This document shows positions 11,319 to 20,327 of a stretch of DNA of 64,000 bases, in pieces. The stretch is from Trissonchulus latispiculum. Taxonomy: Eukaryota; Nematoda; Enoplea; Enoplida; Ironidae. Each line of letters begins with the position of its first letter. The first letter of the stretch is position 1. The DNA is taken from assembly GCA_030248195.1 (NCBI GenBank), contig JASAND010022912.1, forward strand, positions 1 to 64,000, read 5' to 3'. A program made the translations under genes and the position numbers. The notes beneath the pieces were generated by a model. That model searched no databases. It was not told where the DNA came from and was given only the letters and a program-made list of their open reading frames with translations.

Positions 11319-14300
11319 ATGCCTATTGAGACACGTAGTATGACAGCAACATCCGAACAGCTTCAGGCTATGTTTGAAAGCTTCAAAACTGATATTTTGA
11401 GGCAAGCTAATGGTTTAACTGCAAATGTAACTGAACTAAATCAAGAGTCAGATGAACAGCAGCACCATCGAATTGAGTCTCTGCTAGGAAAGTTCTCTAA
11501 CGACATTGATGAAAATTTTTCCGAATTTTTGGAAAACTTTGAGTTTTATACGTCTGGATTCGGTTGGTCCGAATCGAAAAAGGCTCGCAAACTGCCTTTG
11601 TATTTAGATGGAGCTGCTAGAGACCAGTATCGTCTCCTCGACAGCGCAACTAAAGCTGACTTTGCCAGATTGAGGCAAGAACTGAAACGCGTTTTCATAA
11701 AACCGGAAAATAAGAGGTTTTCGACCCTGAAACTGAAAAGCAGAGTCAAATCAGAATCAGAGACTATTGCTATTTACGCTAGAGATATCAGAAAGCTTTG
11801 TAAGGCAACTTTCTCAGATGAGCTTAGTGACCAAGCTAAGGAGCAACTTTTTCTGAACGCTCTTGAAAATGGCTTACCAGGAAAGTTCAAGAAAATTTTA
11901 CTAGACAAGGAGCCTGCCACTTTCGATGAAGCTGTTCGGATACTGCAAAAGCGTGAAGCAGCTGACACGTATTTGCAAAGAGTTTCTGTAGATTCAAACA
12001 ATACTGTTGTATCGAAGCAGATGAGTTCACTTTTTTCTCAAATGGACGATCTTAAGCAACTAATTCGTGAACAACCTGCATCAGCTGCACAGCATTCTGT
12101 ATCAACCTGTGCTGCAGTGTCGGAATCGGACCTGCAACAGCGGATCGAACGACTAGAGAGTAGAATCAATAAAACTTTACAGACAGGGTCTCGACGAAGT
12201 CGAGAAAATCAGAGTAACCGGAACGAATACTCTGCACCGAAACAGTCCAAATTCCGGTGGACAGCTAGTGGTCGACCTATATGCGCGAAGTGCAATCGTG
12301 TCGGCCACCGGCGTTTCGAGTGTTATTCTGCTACCGGTAATAATCAAAGAAGTAGTTTTCAAAACGGGAATCGACCTAGACAGACCACTGGTGATAGTAG
12401 TTTTCAAAACGGGAATCGACCTAGACAGACCAGTGGTGATAACAAAGGTCGTCAGAAAACTGCAGAGTTCACAAGGTCCAGAAGGACAAATGCTAATAAG
12501 CAAACAGTGTGTAGCACAGATACAGACTCTGACACCAAACCGTCTGACAGTGAAGAGGAACTGATAGCTTCTGCAGAAGGGAAAAATCTGTCTCAAGAGT
12601 TGTCGCTACTGCAGGAGCAGATCAGAAATCTGAGTAGTCATGTATTTGCTGACACTATAGCTTTTGTTGGTGAGTGTGATACTCTCTCGCTGTCAGAGAA
12701 ACAGAACTCGAACAACCTCCGTCTGTGTACTCCAATCACTCAAACAGTAAATAGTCATATGCTGGCAGTTGCAGACAAAATCTCTGCCACCCCTGAACGC
12801 CAGCTTACTGAACCAAAGGTTCACGACGGCTCCATGCTGACAAGTAATAACAAAAGATGGAAATGTCGGCACTCTGGCTCGTCAAAAGTTTCAGGCACAG
12901 AGTACCAAAGAAACTTACCGAATACTGCACTGCCGTTATCCTCGTGCGGGAGCCAAATTTTTGCATGCATGCTTGTAGTATTGATTGCATTGTTCTGTAC
13001 TGTACGGTCAGTTTCGACTAAACCAAAACTGAAATTGCTTGCTTGCTTTCTTTGTTTGCTTGTCCAACCGGTGTATGCACGTGACTTTCAGTTGTGTGGG
13101 AGATCTCGGGGCAGCTACGCCTTGCATGTGCCAGTGGGCATTCAGTGTTCACTCCCAACAGTTGCTAAGCCGCTTTCAACTCAGGCTTTTCTGTATGTTA
13201 CTAACTCTGAGCCCAGCACAGTCGAGGCCTTCAGTTGCTACAAAGTAGTTACCGAAGGGTGCACCTATACAGGAGTGTTTAATACAGGAGGCTTAATCAA
13301 ACCAGCCACCAAGACCCAGACATCCCTTACCCCCGCAGAATGTGTTTCAGTGCTTAACACAAAAAGATTTGCAAATCAAGAGTTAAAGGCCGTTGCTGAT
13401 GGTCTCTGGATGACAGAAAACCAGTTTCGACTAAGCTTCAAGTATTGCTGTTACACCTATTGTACTCAGGTGACCAACTACGTCCTTGAAAAAGGTTATG
13501 TCGCCACTATTGATTCAAGATCACTCTCAAGTGATCTTGGCTCTTTGGGTGGGTGTCACGCAAATAGCGGTTACTGCCACGGTACTGAAAACGTCATCGT
13601 ATGGAATGCATCGAAGCTCGCGAGTTCCTGCAAATTCAAACTTCACGGAAAGTATGATATCGAGTTATCAGGTAAGCATGTCTTGATAGACGAGGTCCAA
13701 GGTGCATTTCAGTTACATAAAACTATAAGTGATCGTTGCCTGCCGCACCACTGTTTCGATACCGCACAAGGTACAATCATCTGCCTAGCTGGTGATTCTG
13801 CGAAAACCACTGAGAGCACAATGCCTGCTGGCAACGACGTTTATCCGCAGTTTGCAAATGCTAACGTGAGTGATCCAGTTAACGCGAAGTTAAACTATTT
13901 ATATGACCTCGTTTCTAGACAGCATGCAGCTGACTTCCGTCGAGTTTGGTTAGCATTATGCAGCGTAACCAGCCGCCAGCTTCAGATTATCTGGCAACTA
14001 GCACGTGTGGATGCGACACTTGCGGCACGGGTCATGCTCAATCGCAGCGACATCACAGCCCAGTTCGCAGGAGAAGCGCTGCTAGTTTGGCCATGTAATC
14101 CTATTACCCCAAGTAAAATTTATTGGGATTACAAGGTAGATGGCACTTGCTACGAGTATTTGCCTGTATTGCATGAATCATCTCTGTTTTTTGTTGTACC
14201 TGGCAGCAATGACTTAACGCTAAGCTCGCTAACTATTAACTGTGCGCACCACCCTAAGCGAATCTATAAGGGTCTCCATGGCTGGCAAAACTCGGACGGT

Positions 14301-14624
14301 GACACTGAAGTCGTGGAAATTCCTATCCATCTAGCATGGACAGCACAATGGCAAGTACCCAATTTCAGTACTCCAGCACTGTTTACTAACCTACTAACTC
14401 AGCTTCACACATCACCAGGATTGTACCCATCTCAAGAAGCGAGGCTTCGGAAAATAGAACTCCAACTGGGCGGTTTGATTAACTATACCGCCGAATCTTC
14501 CCTTGACCCAAGGATCATAACTACGACCTTGAAAGGCCTAGGAGAGGGGGGCCGGAGTCATACTGGAACACGGCTCCCACGCCATCGGTCAATTAGTCGA
14601 GAACACTGGGGTTGGTCTCGGTAG
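11319..14624 (+). CDS. gag: Gag followed in frame by an envelope-glycoprotein-like ectodomain
   Basis: The first ATG after the leader opens 1101 codons. Residues 1-230 look like a gypsy capsid (WSESKKARKL, then YLDGAARDQY, then FLNALENGLP). A CCHC zinc knuckle, CAKCNRVGHRRFEC, spans residues 322-335 and is followed by a duplicated 15-residue unit. After a Ser/Asp-rich spacer the frame does not go to protease. Instead it has two hydrophobic segments; the second (about 569-587, ending VQPVYA) reads like a signal peptide. About 510 residues follow with many cysteines (for example FKYCCYTYC, GGCHANSGYC), tryptophans and five N-glycosylation sequons (NAS, NVS, NRS, NFS, NYT). This is the profile of a secreted viral-type glycoprotein, possibly of the class carried by mononega-like viruses, but the family is inferred from cysteine pattern only. 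The frame ends at TAG 14622-14624, just before the membrane anchor in the next frame. Confidence 0.85.
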   Translation: MPIETRSMTATSEQLQAMFESFKTDILRQANGLTANVTELNQESDEQQHHRIESLLGKFSNDIDENFSEFLENFEFYTSGFGWSESKKARKLPLYLDGAARDQYRLLDSATKADFARLRQELKRVFIKPENKRFSTLKLKSRVKSESETIAIYARDIRKLCKATFSDELSDQAKEQLFLNALENGLPGKFKKILLDKEPATFDEAVRILQKREAADTYLQRVSVDSNNTVVSKQMSSLFSQMDDLKQLIREQPASAAQHSVSTCAAVSESDLQQRIERLESRINKTLQTGSRRSRENQSNRNEYSAPKQSKFRWTASGRPICAKCNRVGHRRFECYSATGNNQRSSFQNGNRPRQTTGDSSFQNGNRPRQTSGDNKGRQKTAEFTRSRRTNANKQTVCSTDTDSDTKPSDSEEELIASAEGKNLSQELSLLQEQIRNLSSHVFADTIAFVGECDTLSLSEKQNSNNLRLCTPITQTVNSHMLAVADKISATPERQLTEPKVHDGSMLTSNNKRWKCRHSGSSKVSGTEYQRNLPNTALPLSSCGSQIFACMLVVLIALFCTVRSVSTKPKLKLLACFLCLLVQPVYARDFQLCGRSRGSYALHVPVGIQCSLPTVAKPLSTQAFLYVTNSEPSTVEAFSCYKVVTEGCTYTGVFNTGGLIKPATKTQTSLTPAECVSVLNTKRFANQELKAVADGLWMTENQFRLSFKYCCYTYCTQVTNYVLEKGYVATIDSRSLSSDLGSLGGCHANSGYCHGTENVIVWNASKLASSCKFKLHGKYDIELSGKHVLIDEVQGAFQLHKTISDRCLPHHCFDTAQGTIICLAGDSAKTTESTMPAGNDVYPQFANANVSDPVNAKLNYLYDLVSRQHAADFRRVWLALCSVTSRQLQIIWQLARVDATLAARVMLNRSDITAQFAGEALLVWPCNPITPSKIYWDYKVDGTCYEYLPVLHESSLFFVVPGSNDLTLSSLTINCAHHPKRIYKGLHGWQNSDGDTEVVEIPIHLAWTAQWQVPNFSTPALFTNLLTQLHTSPGLYPSQEARLRKIELQLGGLINYTAESSLDPRIITTTLKGLGEGGRSHTGTRLPRHRSISREHWGWSR
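12351..12440 (+). repeat. 45-bp tandem duplication in the nucleocapsid region
   Basis: Two adjacent 45-bp copies encode SSFQNGNRPRQT(T/S)GD twice. They differ by very few bases, so the duplication is recent. The unit is basic and lies just after the zinc knuckle, so it would add nucleic-acid-binding charge. Confidence 0.85.
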
Positions 14625-15423
14625 TTTGTTAAGTGGGTTGGGTCATGGGGCTGGGTCCCTGCTGGGTGGTATGTTGAAAGGACCTATCCAATTACTAATT
14701 AATTTGGCTGTTCTGTTACTAATTCTTGCTGGCTTTGTTTGTTTAGCGTATCTTCTTTTCGTGCATAGAAATCGAGTCAAACATTTTTGCTCCAGGAAAA
14801 AGAAACCTGGTGACGATGAAGGCGACTCGAGTACACCCATAATTGGTATGAAGTCTCTTGCAGAATCGCAGCCACCTATTCCAAGATTAGAACCAGAACT
14901 CCCAACGTCTGCCTTACCTGAGTCACAATTGTCCTACGACTTCCCACCGGAAGGATGTGGATGGAAACGCCAGAGCCATGCTTCGATGTTTGTCAGCGAA
15001 CCAGAAAATCCTCCGAGTAAAACACCTAGTCTGATTTCTGTCCTTGTCAATAGTAAGCCTGTTACCGCTTTGTTAGATACGGGATCAACTTTTACCCTCA
15101 TCACTGAAAATCTTGTCTCGAGCGGGCATAAGCTAACACAGGCAGCAACAAGGGTGAAAGGTATAACTGGACACCATCTCGTATTATTGGGCACTATCCT
15201 CTCGTTGTTCCAAATTGGTCCACTGCAGGTACACCATGAAGCATATGTCCTGAAACAATCACCATATGACTGTATAATCGGTACTGACTTGATGAAGCAC
15301 CTTGGACCGATAGTTATCGACTTTTCACCACCTGAGGCTGTCTACATTTGTGGACAAGCAGTGCCAATTGTCAAATCAGATATCGCCGGAAAAAATGTCA
15401 TGCGAAGCAGATGTGCAACTTAA
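14542..15423 (+). CDS. pro: Membrane-proximal region and anchor of the env-like protein, fused to aspartic protease
   Basis: This frame (open from 14542; first usual start-like codon 14626) continues the ectodomain of the previous frame. A glycine-rich, serine/leucine membrane-proximal stretch leads into a strong transmembrane segment (LAVLLLILAGFVCLAYLLF), then a basic stop-transfer (HRNRVKHFCSRKKK). A short linker follows, then a retropepsin-like protease with ALLDTGSTFTLI (catalytic DTGS) and CIIGTDLM (the flap-distal ILG-like motif). The passage from the upstream frame is near a run of six G at 14546-14551. The downstream end overlaps pol by about 70 bases, and the frames switch near a run of six A at 15390-15395. 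It is unclear whether these are programmed frameshifts, mutations or homopolymer errors in the assembly. A protease on the cytosolic side of an envelope anchor is unusual. Confidence 0.8.
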   Translation, partial: ERGAGVILEHGSHAIGQLVENTGVGLGSLLSGLGHGAGSLLGGMLKGPIQLLINLAVLLLILAGFVCLAYLLFVHRNRVKHFCSRKKKPGDDEGDSSTPIIGMKSLAESQPPIPRLEPELPTSALPESQLSYDFPPEGCGWKRQSHASMFVSEPENPPSKTPSLISVLVNSKPVTALLDTGSTFTLITENLVSSGHKLTQAATRVKGITGHHLVLLGTILSLFQIGPLQVHHEAYVLKQSPYDCIIGTDLMKHLGPIVIDFSPPEAVYICGQAVPIVKSDIAGKNVMRSRCAT

Positions 15424-18244
15424 GGAGGATGTAGTGATTCCAGCTCGAACGGAAGTATGCGCTTGGATAGGGAAGGCTAGTCAAATATCGACTAAAGAGG
15501 AGCATCAATACCTCGATCCCAATCCGTTAGTAACCGAGAAGTATGGTTTATTGGTGGGAAGAGTGCTTTTACCGAAAAAGGAAACTTTACCAGTTCGCCT
15601 TCTGAACCCAACTAAGACTGCCGTCACCCTGCGCGCGGGTTCTGTCGTAGGTCATTTAGAACCAGTGGATACCCTGGATCAGGTGAGCCAAGTTTCTAGC
15701 TGGTTGCCGAGCAAGATGTTCGACCTAGAAAGCGCATCTCTGTCCGGTGACGAGAAGGAGGAGCTGAGAAAATTGATTGATGAGTTCAGCGATATTTTTG
15801 CTAAGCATGGCAGGGACACAGGCCGAACTCATCTGGTAAAACACACCATAAACACTGGAGATTCGCTGCCAATTAAGCAGCGACCCTATCGAGTTCCTGT
15901 GTCACAGGTGGAGAAAGTTAATGAACATGCTAGGAACATGGCGGAGCGTAAAGTAGTTAGACCCAGTTCCTCGCCATGGGCTAGTCCAATAGTAATTGTT
16001 AAAAAGAAGGATGGCTCGGATCGATTTTGCGTCGACTACCGGAAACTCAATGCCCTGACAAAGAAGGACGTATATCCTTTGCCTCGTATTGATGAAATTC
16101 TGGATTCTCTTTCTAGGGCCAAACTTTTCAGTAGTTTAGACCTTATGAGTGGCTATTGGCAGATTGAATTGGACGAAGCCTCTAAGGAAAAGACAGCTTT
16201 TGCAACTCCTCGTGGAGTGCTCTGGGAATTTAATGTGCTTCCATTTGGGTTGTGCAATGCCCCCGCCACTTTTCAACGGTTGATGGAGCACGTTTTGGCT
16301 GGATTGAACTGGCATAACTGCCTTGTCTACATTGATGACATAATCGTTTTCTCGTCGACGTTTTCACAACATTTAAAAGATCTTAAGCTTGTTTTTAACA
16401 GACTGCGCCAATCTAAGTTGAAGCTGAAACCGCAGAAATGTGAGTTCTGTAAAGCTGAAATACATTTCTTGGGCCATGTCGTTAGTGCTAATGGGGTCAA
16501 ACCTGATCCGAACAAGACTACCGCTGTCTCTAACTTTACGACACCAAAAACTATCAAACAACTGCAAAGTTTTCTGGGACTTTGTACTTACTATCGACGA
16601 TTCGTAAAGGCCTTTGCTAACATTGCGAAACCTCTGTATTCTCTGCTGCAAAAAGATCAGTCTTTTGTCTGGACGGAAGGGTGTCAGTCAGCTTTCAATA
16701 AGCTCAAGGAAAGCCTTGTCAACGCACCAATCCTTGCTTACCCGGATTTCAACAAAGAATTCCTCCTTCACACTGATGCTAGCGGGACGGGATTGGGAGC
16801 GGTACTAAGCCAGCGTGACTCGAATCATCCGGTCGCGTTTGCTAGTAGAAGTCTGCGTCCTCCTGAAACCCGATACCCGGCTGTGCACAAAGAAGCATTG
16901 GCGGTAGTTTGGACTTTGAACAATTTTCGCCACTATGTTTATGGTAGACCCACCGAAGTGGTCACAGACTGCGCTCCACTGAAGTGGCTCTTGAATGCTA
17001 ACCCTAAAAGCAGTCGTTTAACCAACTGGTCCTTAATGCTGCAGGACTACGTCAAACACCTGAAAATAACTCATCGACCAGGTAAGAGCAACGGAAACGC
17101 GGATGCTTTGTCGCGTCTTTGCTTAGTTACAACCTCGACAGAATTCACCTGGCTGGATCTGCAACAGGAGCAGAAAAGCGATCCCTACTGCAAAGAAATT
17201 CTAGTCAAGATTGGTGACGACGATGCTGGCGTCAAGGATTATCATATTAAGTCAAACGGACTTCTCTACTACAGGCCACTGATCAGCAAACAAGCATCAA
17301 AGCGCTACTATCAAGGACCTGATCGTCTTGTCGTTCCGGAAAGCCTTCGATCGAGTGTCTTGCATGGACTCCATGATGACGTCTTTGCAGGCCATCTTGG
17401 CTTTGGTAGAGTTTACCAGACCCTTAAAGCGTACTATTATTGGCCTAATATGAAACAGGATGCGAAGGAATGGTGCCGGGCATGTGCCACTTGCGCCAGT
17501 AGGAAAGACCCTCCTAAGAAAATTCGCTGTAAGCTTCGACCTATGGTTGCTGAAGCACCTTTTTCTCGGCTGGCAGTTGATATATTAGGCCCACTCCCTA
17601 CTTCATTGAAAGGAAATCGGTATGTGCTCGTGGCCATGGACGCTTTTTCCAAGTGGCCGGAAGTATTTGCGTTACCTGATCAGAAAGCTGAGACGATAGC
17701 TCAAATTTTGATTGAACACATCGTTTGTAGACACGGATGTTTCCGAGAACTCTTGTCTGACCAGGGTTCAAATTTTCAGAGCACATTGTTGAAAGACGTC
17801 TGCAAGATACTAGCCACACGGAAGATTCGCACTACTGCTTACCATCCAGAAGCAAACGGCATGGTTGAGCGCTTTAACCGCACCCTGCTTGATATGCTTT
17901 CTATGTATACTAACCAGATGCAAACTAACTGGGACGAGGACCTCCCTTTTGCGTGTTTCGCTTACAGGGTCTCCAAGCATGAAACATCAAAAGAATCGCC
18001 GTTTTTTGTTCTGCATGGACGCGACCCTCTGCTCCCAATAAGCAGCGTCCTGCATGCACAGCAGTCGGTTTACGACGAAACGGACGACTTTGTTCGTGAC
18101 CTAGCAGTCCGTTTAAGGTGTGCTTGGGAAACTGTTAGAAAAACTACTGCAGAGTCCCAAAATAGGAGAAAGGAGTTTTATGATCAAAAGGCTGAGGATC
18201 CTAACTTTTGTGTTGGAAATCGAGTTTATCTTATACTCCTGTGA
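15350..18244 (+). CDS. pol: Gypsy Pol: reverse transcriptase, RNase H, integrase
   Basis: The frame carries the canonical enzymes in gypsy order. In RT, FCVDYRKLN and VYIDDIIVF (catalytic DD, about residues 325-333) are intact. In RNase H, LHTDASGTGLG, the KEALAVVW Glu, VVTDCAPLKW and NADALSRL supply the DEDD set. Integrase has a zinc-binding HHCC region (GLHDDVFAGH...CRACATCASRK, about 673-721). Its catalytic triad is AVDILGP, LLSDQGSNF and HPEANGMVERFN (about 744, 804, 840). All key residues are present. The frame is interrupted at 18244 inside the integrase C-terminal domain, which continues one frame over from about 18230. The true N-terminus is joined to protease by the overlap at 15390-15395, so the listed start is the beginning of the open frame rather than a likely initiation codon. 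Confidence 0.93.
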   Translation: MDKQCQLSNQISPEKMSCEADVQLKEDVVIPARTEVCAWIGKASQISTKEEHQYLDPNPLVTEKYGLLVGRVLLPKKETLPVRLLNPTKTAVTLRAGSVVGHLEPVDTLDQVSQVSSWLPSKMFDLESASLSGDEKEELRKLIDEFSDIFAKHGRDTGRTHLVKHTINTGDSLPIKQRPYRVPVSQVEKVNEHARNMAERKVVRPSSSPWASPIVIVKKKDGSDRFCVDYRKLNALTKKDVYPLPRIDEILDSLSRAKLFSSLDLMSGYWQIELDEASKEKTAFATPRGVLWEFNVLPFGLCNAPATFQRLMEHVLAGLNWHNCLVYIDDIIVFSSTFSQHLKDLKLVFNRLRQSKLKLKPQKCEFCKAEIHFLGHVVSANGVKPDPNKTTAVSNFTTPKTIKQLQSFLGLCTYYRRFVKAFANIAKPLYSLLQKDQSFVWTEGCQSAFNKLKESLVNAPILAYPDFNKEFLLHTDASGTGLGAVLSQRDSNHPVAFASRSLRPPETRYPAVHKEALAVVWTLNNFRHYVYGRPTEVVTDCAPLKWLLNANPKSSRLTNWSLMLQDYVKHLKITHRPGKSNGNADALSRLCLVTTSTEFTWLDLQQEQKSDPYCKEILVKIGDDDAGVKDYHIKSNGLLYYRPLISKQASKRYYQGPDRLVVPESLRSSVLHGLHDDVFAGHLGFGRVYQTLKAYYYWPNMKQDAKEWCRACATCASRKDPPKKIRCKLRPMVAEAPFSRLAVDILGPLPTSLKGNRYVLVAMDAFSKWPEVFALPDQKAETIAQILIEHIVCRHGCFRELLSDQGSNFQSTLLKDVCKILATRKIRTTAYHPEANGMVERFNRTLLDMLSMYTNQMQTNWDEDLPFACFAYRVSKHETSKESPFFVLHGRDPLLPISSVLHAQQSVYDETDDFVRDLAVRLRCAWETVRKTTAESQNRRKEFYDQKAEDPNFCVGNRVYLILL

Positions 18245-19962
18245 TTAAACGATCGGGCTCCAATAAAGATCCAAAGCTTTCCCTCACACCAAAACTTGCT
18301 AGGTTCTGGACGGGTCCTTGGAGGATCATTAGTCTGTCCGTCCCGGACGCTGAAATTCAAAGCATCGATGAACCGTCGAAACCATCACTGTTTGTTCATA
18401 TTAATAGGCTCAAAATGTGTAACGATCTGCACACACCATACTTAAAAGCACCTGAGGTTCCCAACATTTACTATGAGACCTCTACAGAAGAGTCTCATGA
18501 TGATTCACCAGACTCAGCAGCTGTACCTCTGCAACAACGTCATAACTATAACCTAAGATCTAGAAAGTCACAGAGTGAAGCTTCTAGTGCATTCCCTGTT
18601 TGTGTTATATTTCAGGCTTCTATTGCTATGTCACGTTATTCTCGTGCCAATCCGGATCGATATAGAGTGAAGTTATCGGATCATCGACATCATCCATCCA
18701 ATGTCAGCAATCACTCTAGAGATCGCAGTGTTGAACGCACTCGACCGCCAATCAGATCAGTTGTTCATTCAGTTTCGGGTGGCTCGTCTTCCCGATTCGA
18801 AATCATCTGCGGCAGAAGCCACCCGCTGTCTCTCGTCAATGGGGAGAATCCAATTCGGATGGGAAGATGTATTTTCACTAGTTGCCTCCAGTTGTACGAG
18901 TACATACGCTGTATTCAACATGGTCAAAACGATGTTGCTCAGATTCTTCTTGATCCCAAGTATGCGGAAGATGCCAGTGCTATCCCTGGATTTCTTTCCG
19001 CGGAAACGAAAAGGTTGGATCCTTCTCTACCTAACTTTGTATATCAGCGTGAAAACCTGATTCGCTCTATTCTGGTCGAAAAGTTTTCTCAGCATCCACA
19101 TCTCTTAGACATTCTCCGAGCCACTGGATCGAAAACGATTGTGTGCTGCCATCTCAAAGATCGATGTCTTGGAATCGGATGCAGTCCTTCCGAGGTTGAT
19201 AACTTTCCGCTGGATAAATGGGGCGACAATATTTATGGCCTGAGTCTCCAATCTTTTCGATCTAACCCCCACTGTTCTAGCGCGGTAGATCTGAATGAAT
19301 GGATTTCTCGCCCTCTGTTCTCTTCAACGGATCCTAAGCGGACTTGCCTCCTGCTATCTGACTCTTTTTCCCGACACATTTCGGAGATTGAGTCTGGCTC
19401 TGTAGTCTCAGTCTCTGGGTTGCGCATGCGATCAGTGCCCTTTGAAATTGAACATCGTAAAATCAGTGTATCCGATTATGATTTTGTTCTCCTTCATGTC
19501 GGTATCAACGATCGCGGAGGTACGGAAGACAGCTGGGATGACGATCTTGCCAAGCTAGCTAGCGCTCTAAAGTTAGCCCGTCAAGTATACTGGTGTTCAC
19601 CCGTTCCCCAGCCGTCTGATGTTAGCAGCATTAGATTTGAGAACTGGCAAAAGCATGCCTGCCGTCAAGTCCATTTCCAGTACATCGATCTGGCTGAACA
19701 ACGGCCAAACCCATTCCTCCATGGCAGCAGCATTGCTCGGGATTTATATCATAGCAGCCCTGGTCAAGTCCAACATCTCAACTTTGATGGCACAAAGGTT
19801 CTGTTTAAACAGTGGGCCAAGGCTATCCCTAATTTAGCCAAATGTAAGCGATTCTATTCTGCTCTTTGGTATCGTCAGCGGGAAATTCCCGAATCGCCCG
19901 CCTGGAAGATCCTGTTCGCTGCGTCTGCCGATTCAGCTGTGACTGAGCCTCCGGACAAGTGA
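18208..19962 (+). CDS. Integrase tail plus NADAR-like domain plus SGNH/GDSL-hydrolase-like domain
   Basis: Residues 10-70 complete the integrase C-terminal domain (ARFWTGPWRI), so the ORF is meant to be continuous with Pol. A basic spacer (YNLRSRK) and an Arg/His/Ser-rich linker follow. Residues about 197-352 resemble the NADAR (YbiA-like) fold. They show FEIICGRSHPLS, a Glu in QLYEYIRCIQHG, EKFSQHPHLLDILRATG, then DRCLGIG where the family has D-x-x-W-G-x-G, then KWGDNIYGLSLQSFR. Family members act on riboflavin intermediates or ADP-ribose-type substrates. Residues about 380-535 resemble an SGNH hydrolase: LLLSDSFSRH (block I, Ser 386), a Gly in VSGLRM, HVGINDRGG (block III G-x-N-D) and QHLNFDGTKVL (block V His about 523). 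The Asp usually three residues before that His is not present. Neither activity is proven. The two modules are an unusual cargo after integrase. Confidence 0.75.
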   Translation: MCWKSSLSYTPVIKRSGSNKDPKLSLTPKLARFWTGPWRIISLSVPDAEIQSIDEPSKPSLFVHINRLKMCNDLHTPYLKAPEVPNIYYETSTEESHDDSPDSAAVPLQQRHNYNLRSRKSQSEASSAFPVCVIFQASIAMSRYSRANPDRYRVKLSDHRHHPSNVSNHSRDRSVERTRPPIRSVVHSVSGGSSSRFEIICGRSHPLSLVNGENPIRMGRCIFTSCLQLYEYIRCIQHGQNDVAQILLDPKYAEDASAIPGFLSAETKRLDPSLPNFVYQRENLIRSILVEKFSQHPHLLDILRATGSKTIVCCHLKDRCLGIGCSPSEVDNFPLDKWGDNIYGLSLQSFRSNPHCSSAVDLNEWISRPLFSSTDPKRTCLLLSDSFSRHISEIESGSVVSVSGLRMRSVPFEIEHRKISVSDYDFVLLHVGINDRGGTEDSWDDDLAKLASALKLARQVYWCSPVPQPSDVSSIRFENWQKHACRQVHFQYIDLAEQRPNPFLHGSSIARDLYHSSPGQVQHLNFDGTKVLFKQWAKAIPNLAKCKRFYSALWYRQREIPESPAWKILFAASADSAVTEPPDK

Positions 19963-20294
19963 TCGTCACTGCTCCGAGCCAGATGATTCAGGGTCCAAGT
20001 TCATTGCGTCATGATCCACCTGATGCCACCTCGGTAGTTGGCAACACGCCTGGCCCCATCCTCTCCACCTTTGGCGCGTCTTTGCCACAATCTGTCCAGG
20101 TTCCGCAGCAGCCGATGCTCTCTACTGCAATCGTGCCACGCCCATCGCTGTGGCCCTTGACATCTCCCTGGCCGCCGAGTCAACCGTCGACAGCTTTGTG
20201 CATCCCAGCGACGCTGCAGTTGCCCGATGGTCAAGCCATTCCTATGGGTACGCTGTCATTCGGTTTTGGTAACATTTTCTGGCGAACTCACTAA
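19959..20294 (+). CDS. Proline-rich tail ORF before the 3' LTR
   Basis: It overlaps the end of the NADAR/SGNH frame by four bases (GTGA) in another frame. It reads 111 residues rich in Pro, Ser and Gln with no recognised domain. It may be a C-terminal extension reached by frameshift or simply a neutral open frame. The sequence between its stop and the 3' LTR (20295-20327) is not a normal purine-rich polypurine tract, which is odd for a young element. Confidence 0.35.
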   Translation: MIVTAPSQMIQGPSSLRHDPPDATSVVGNTPGPILSTFGASLPQSVQVPQQPMLSTAIVPRPSLWPLTSPWPPSQPSTALCIPATLQLPDGQAIPMGTLSFGFGNIFWRTH

Positions 20295-20327
20295 CTCGCA
20301 GGATGCTTCGTTTTTACCCCCGGCGAA

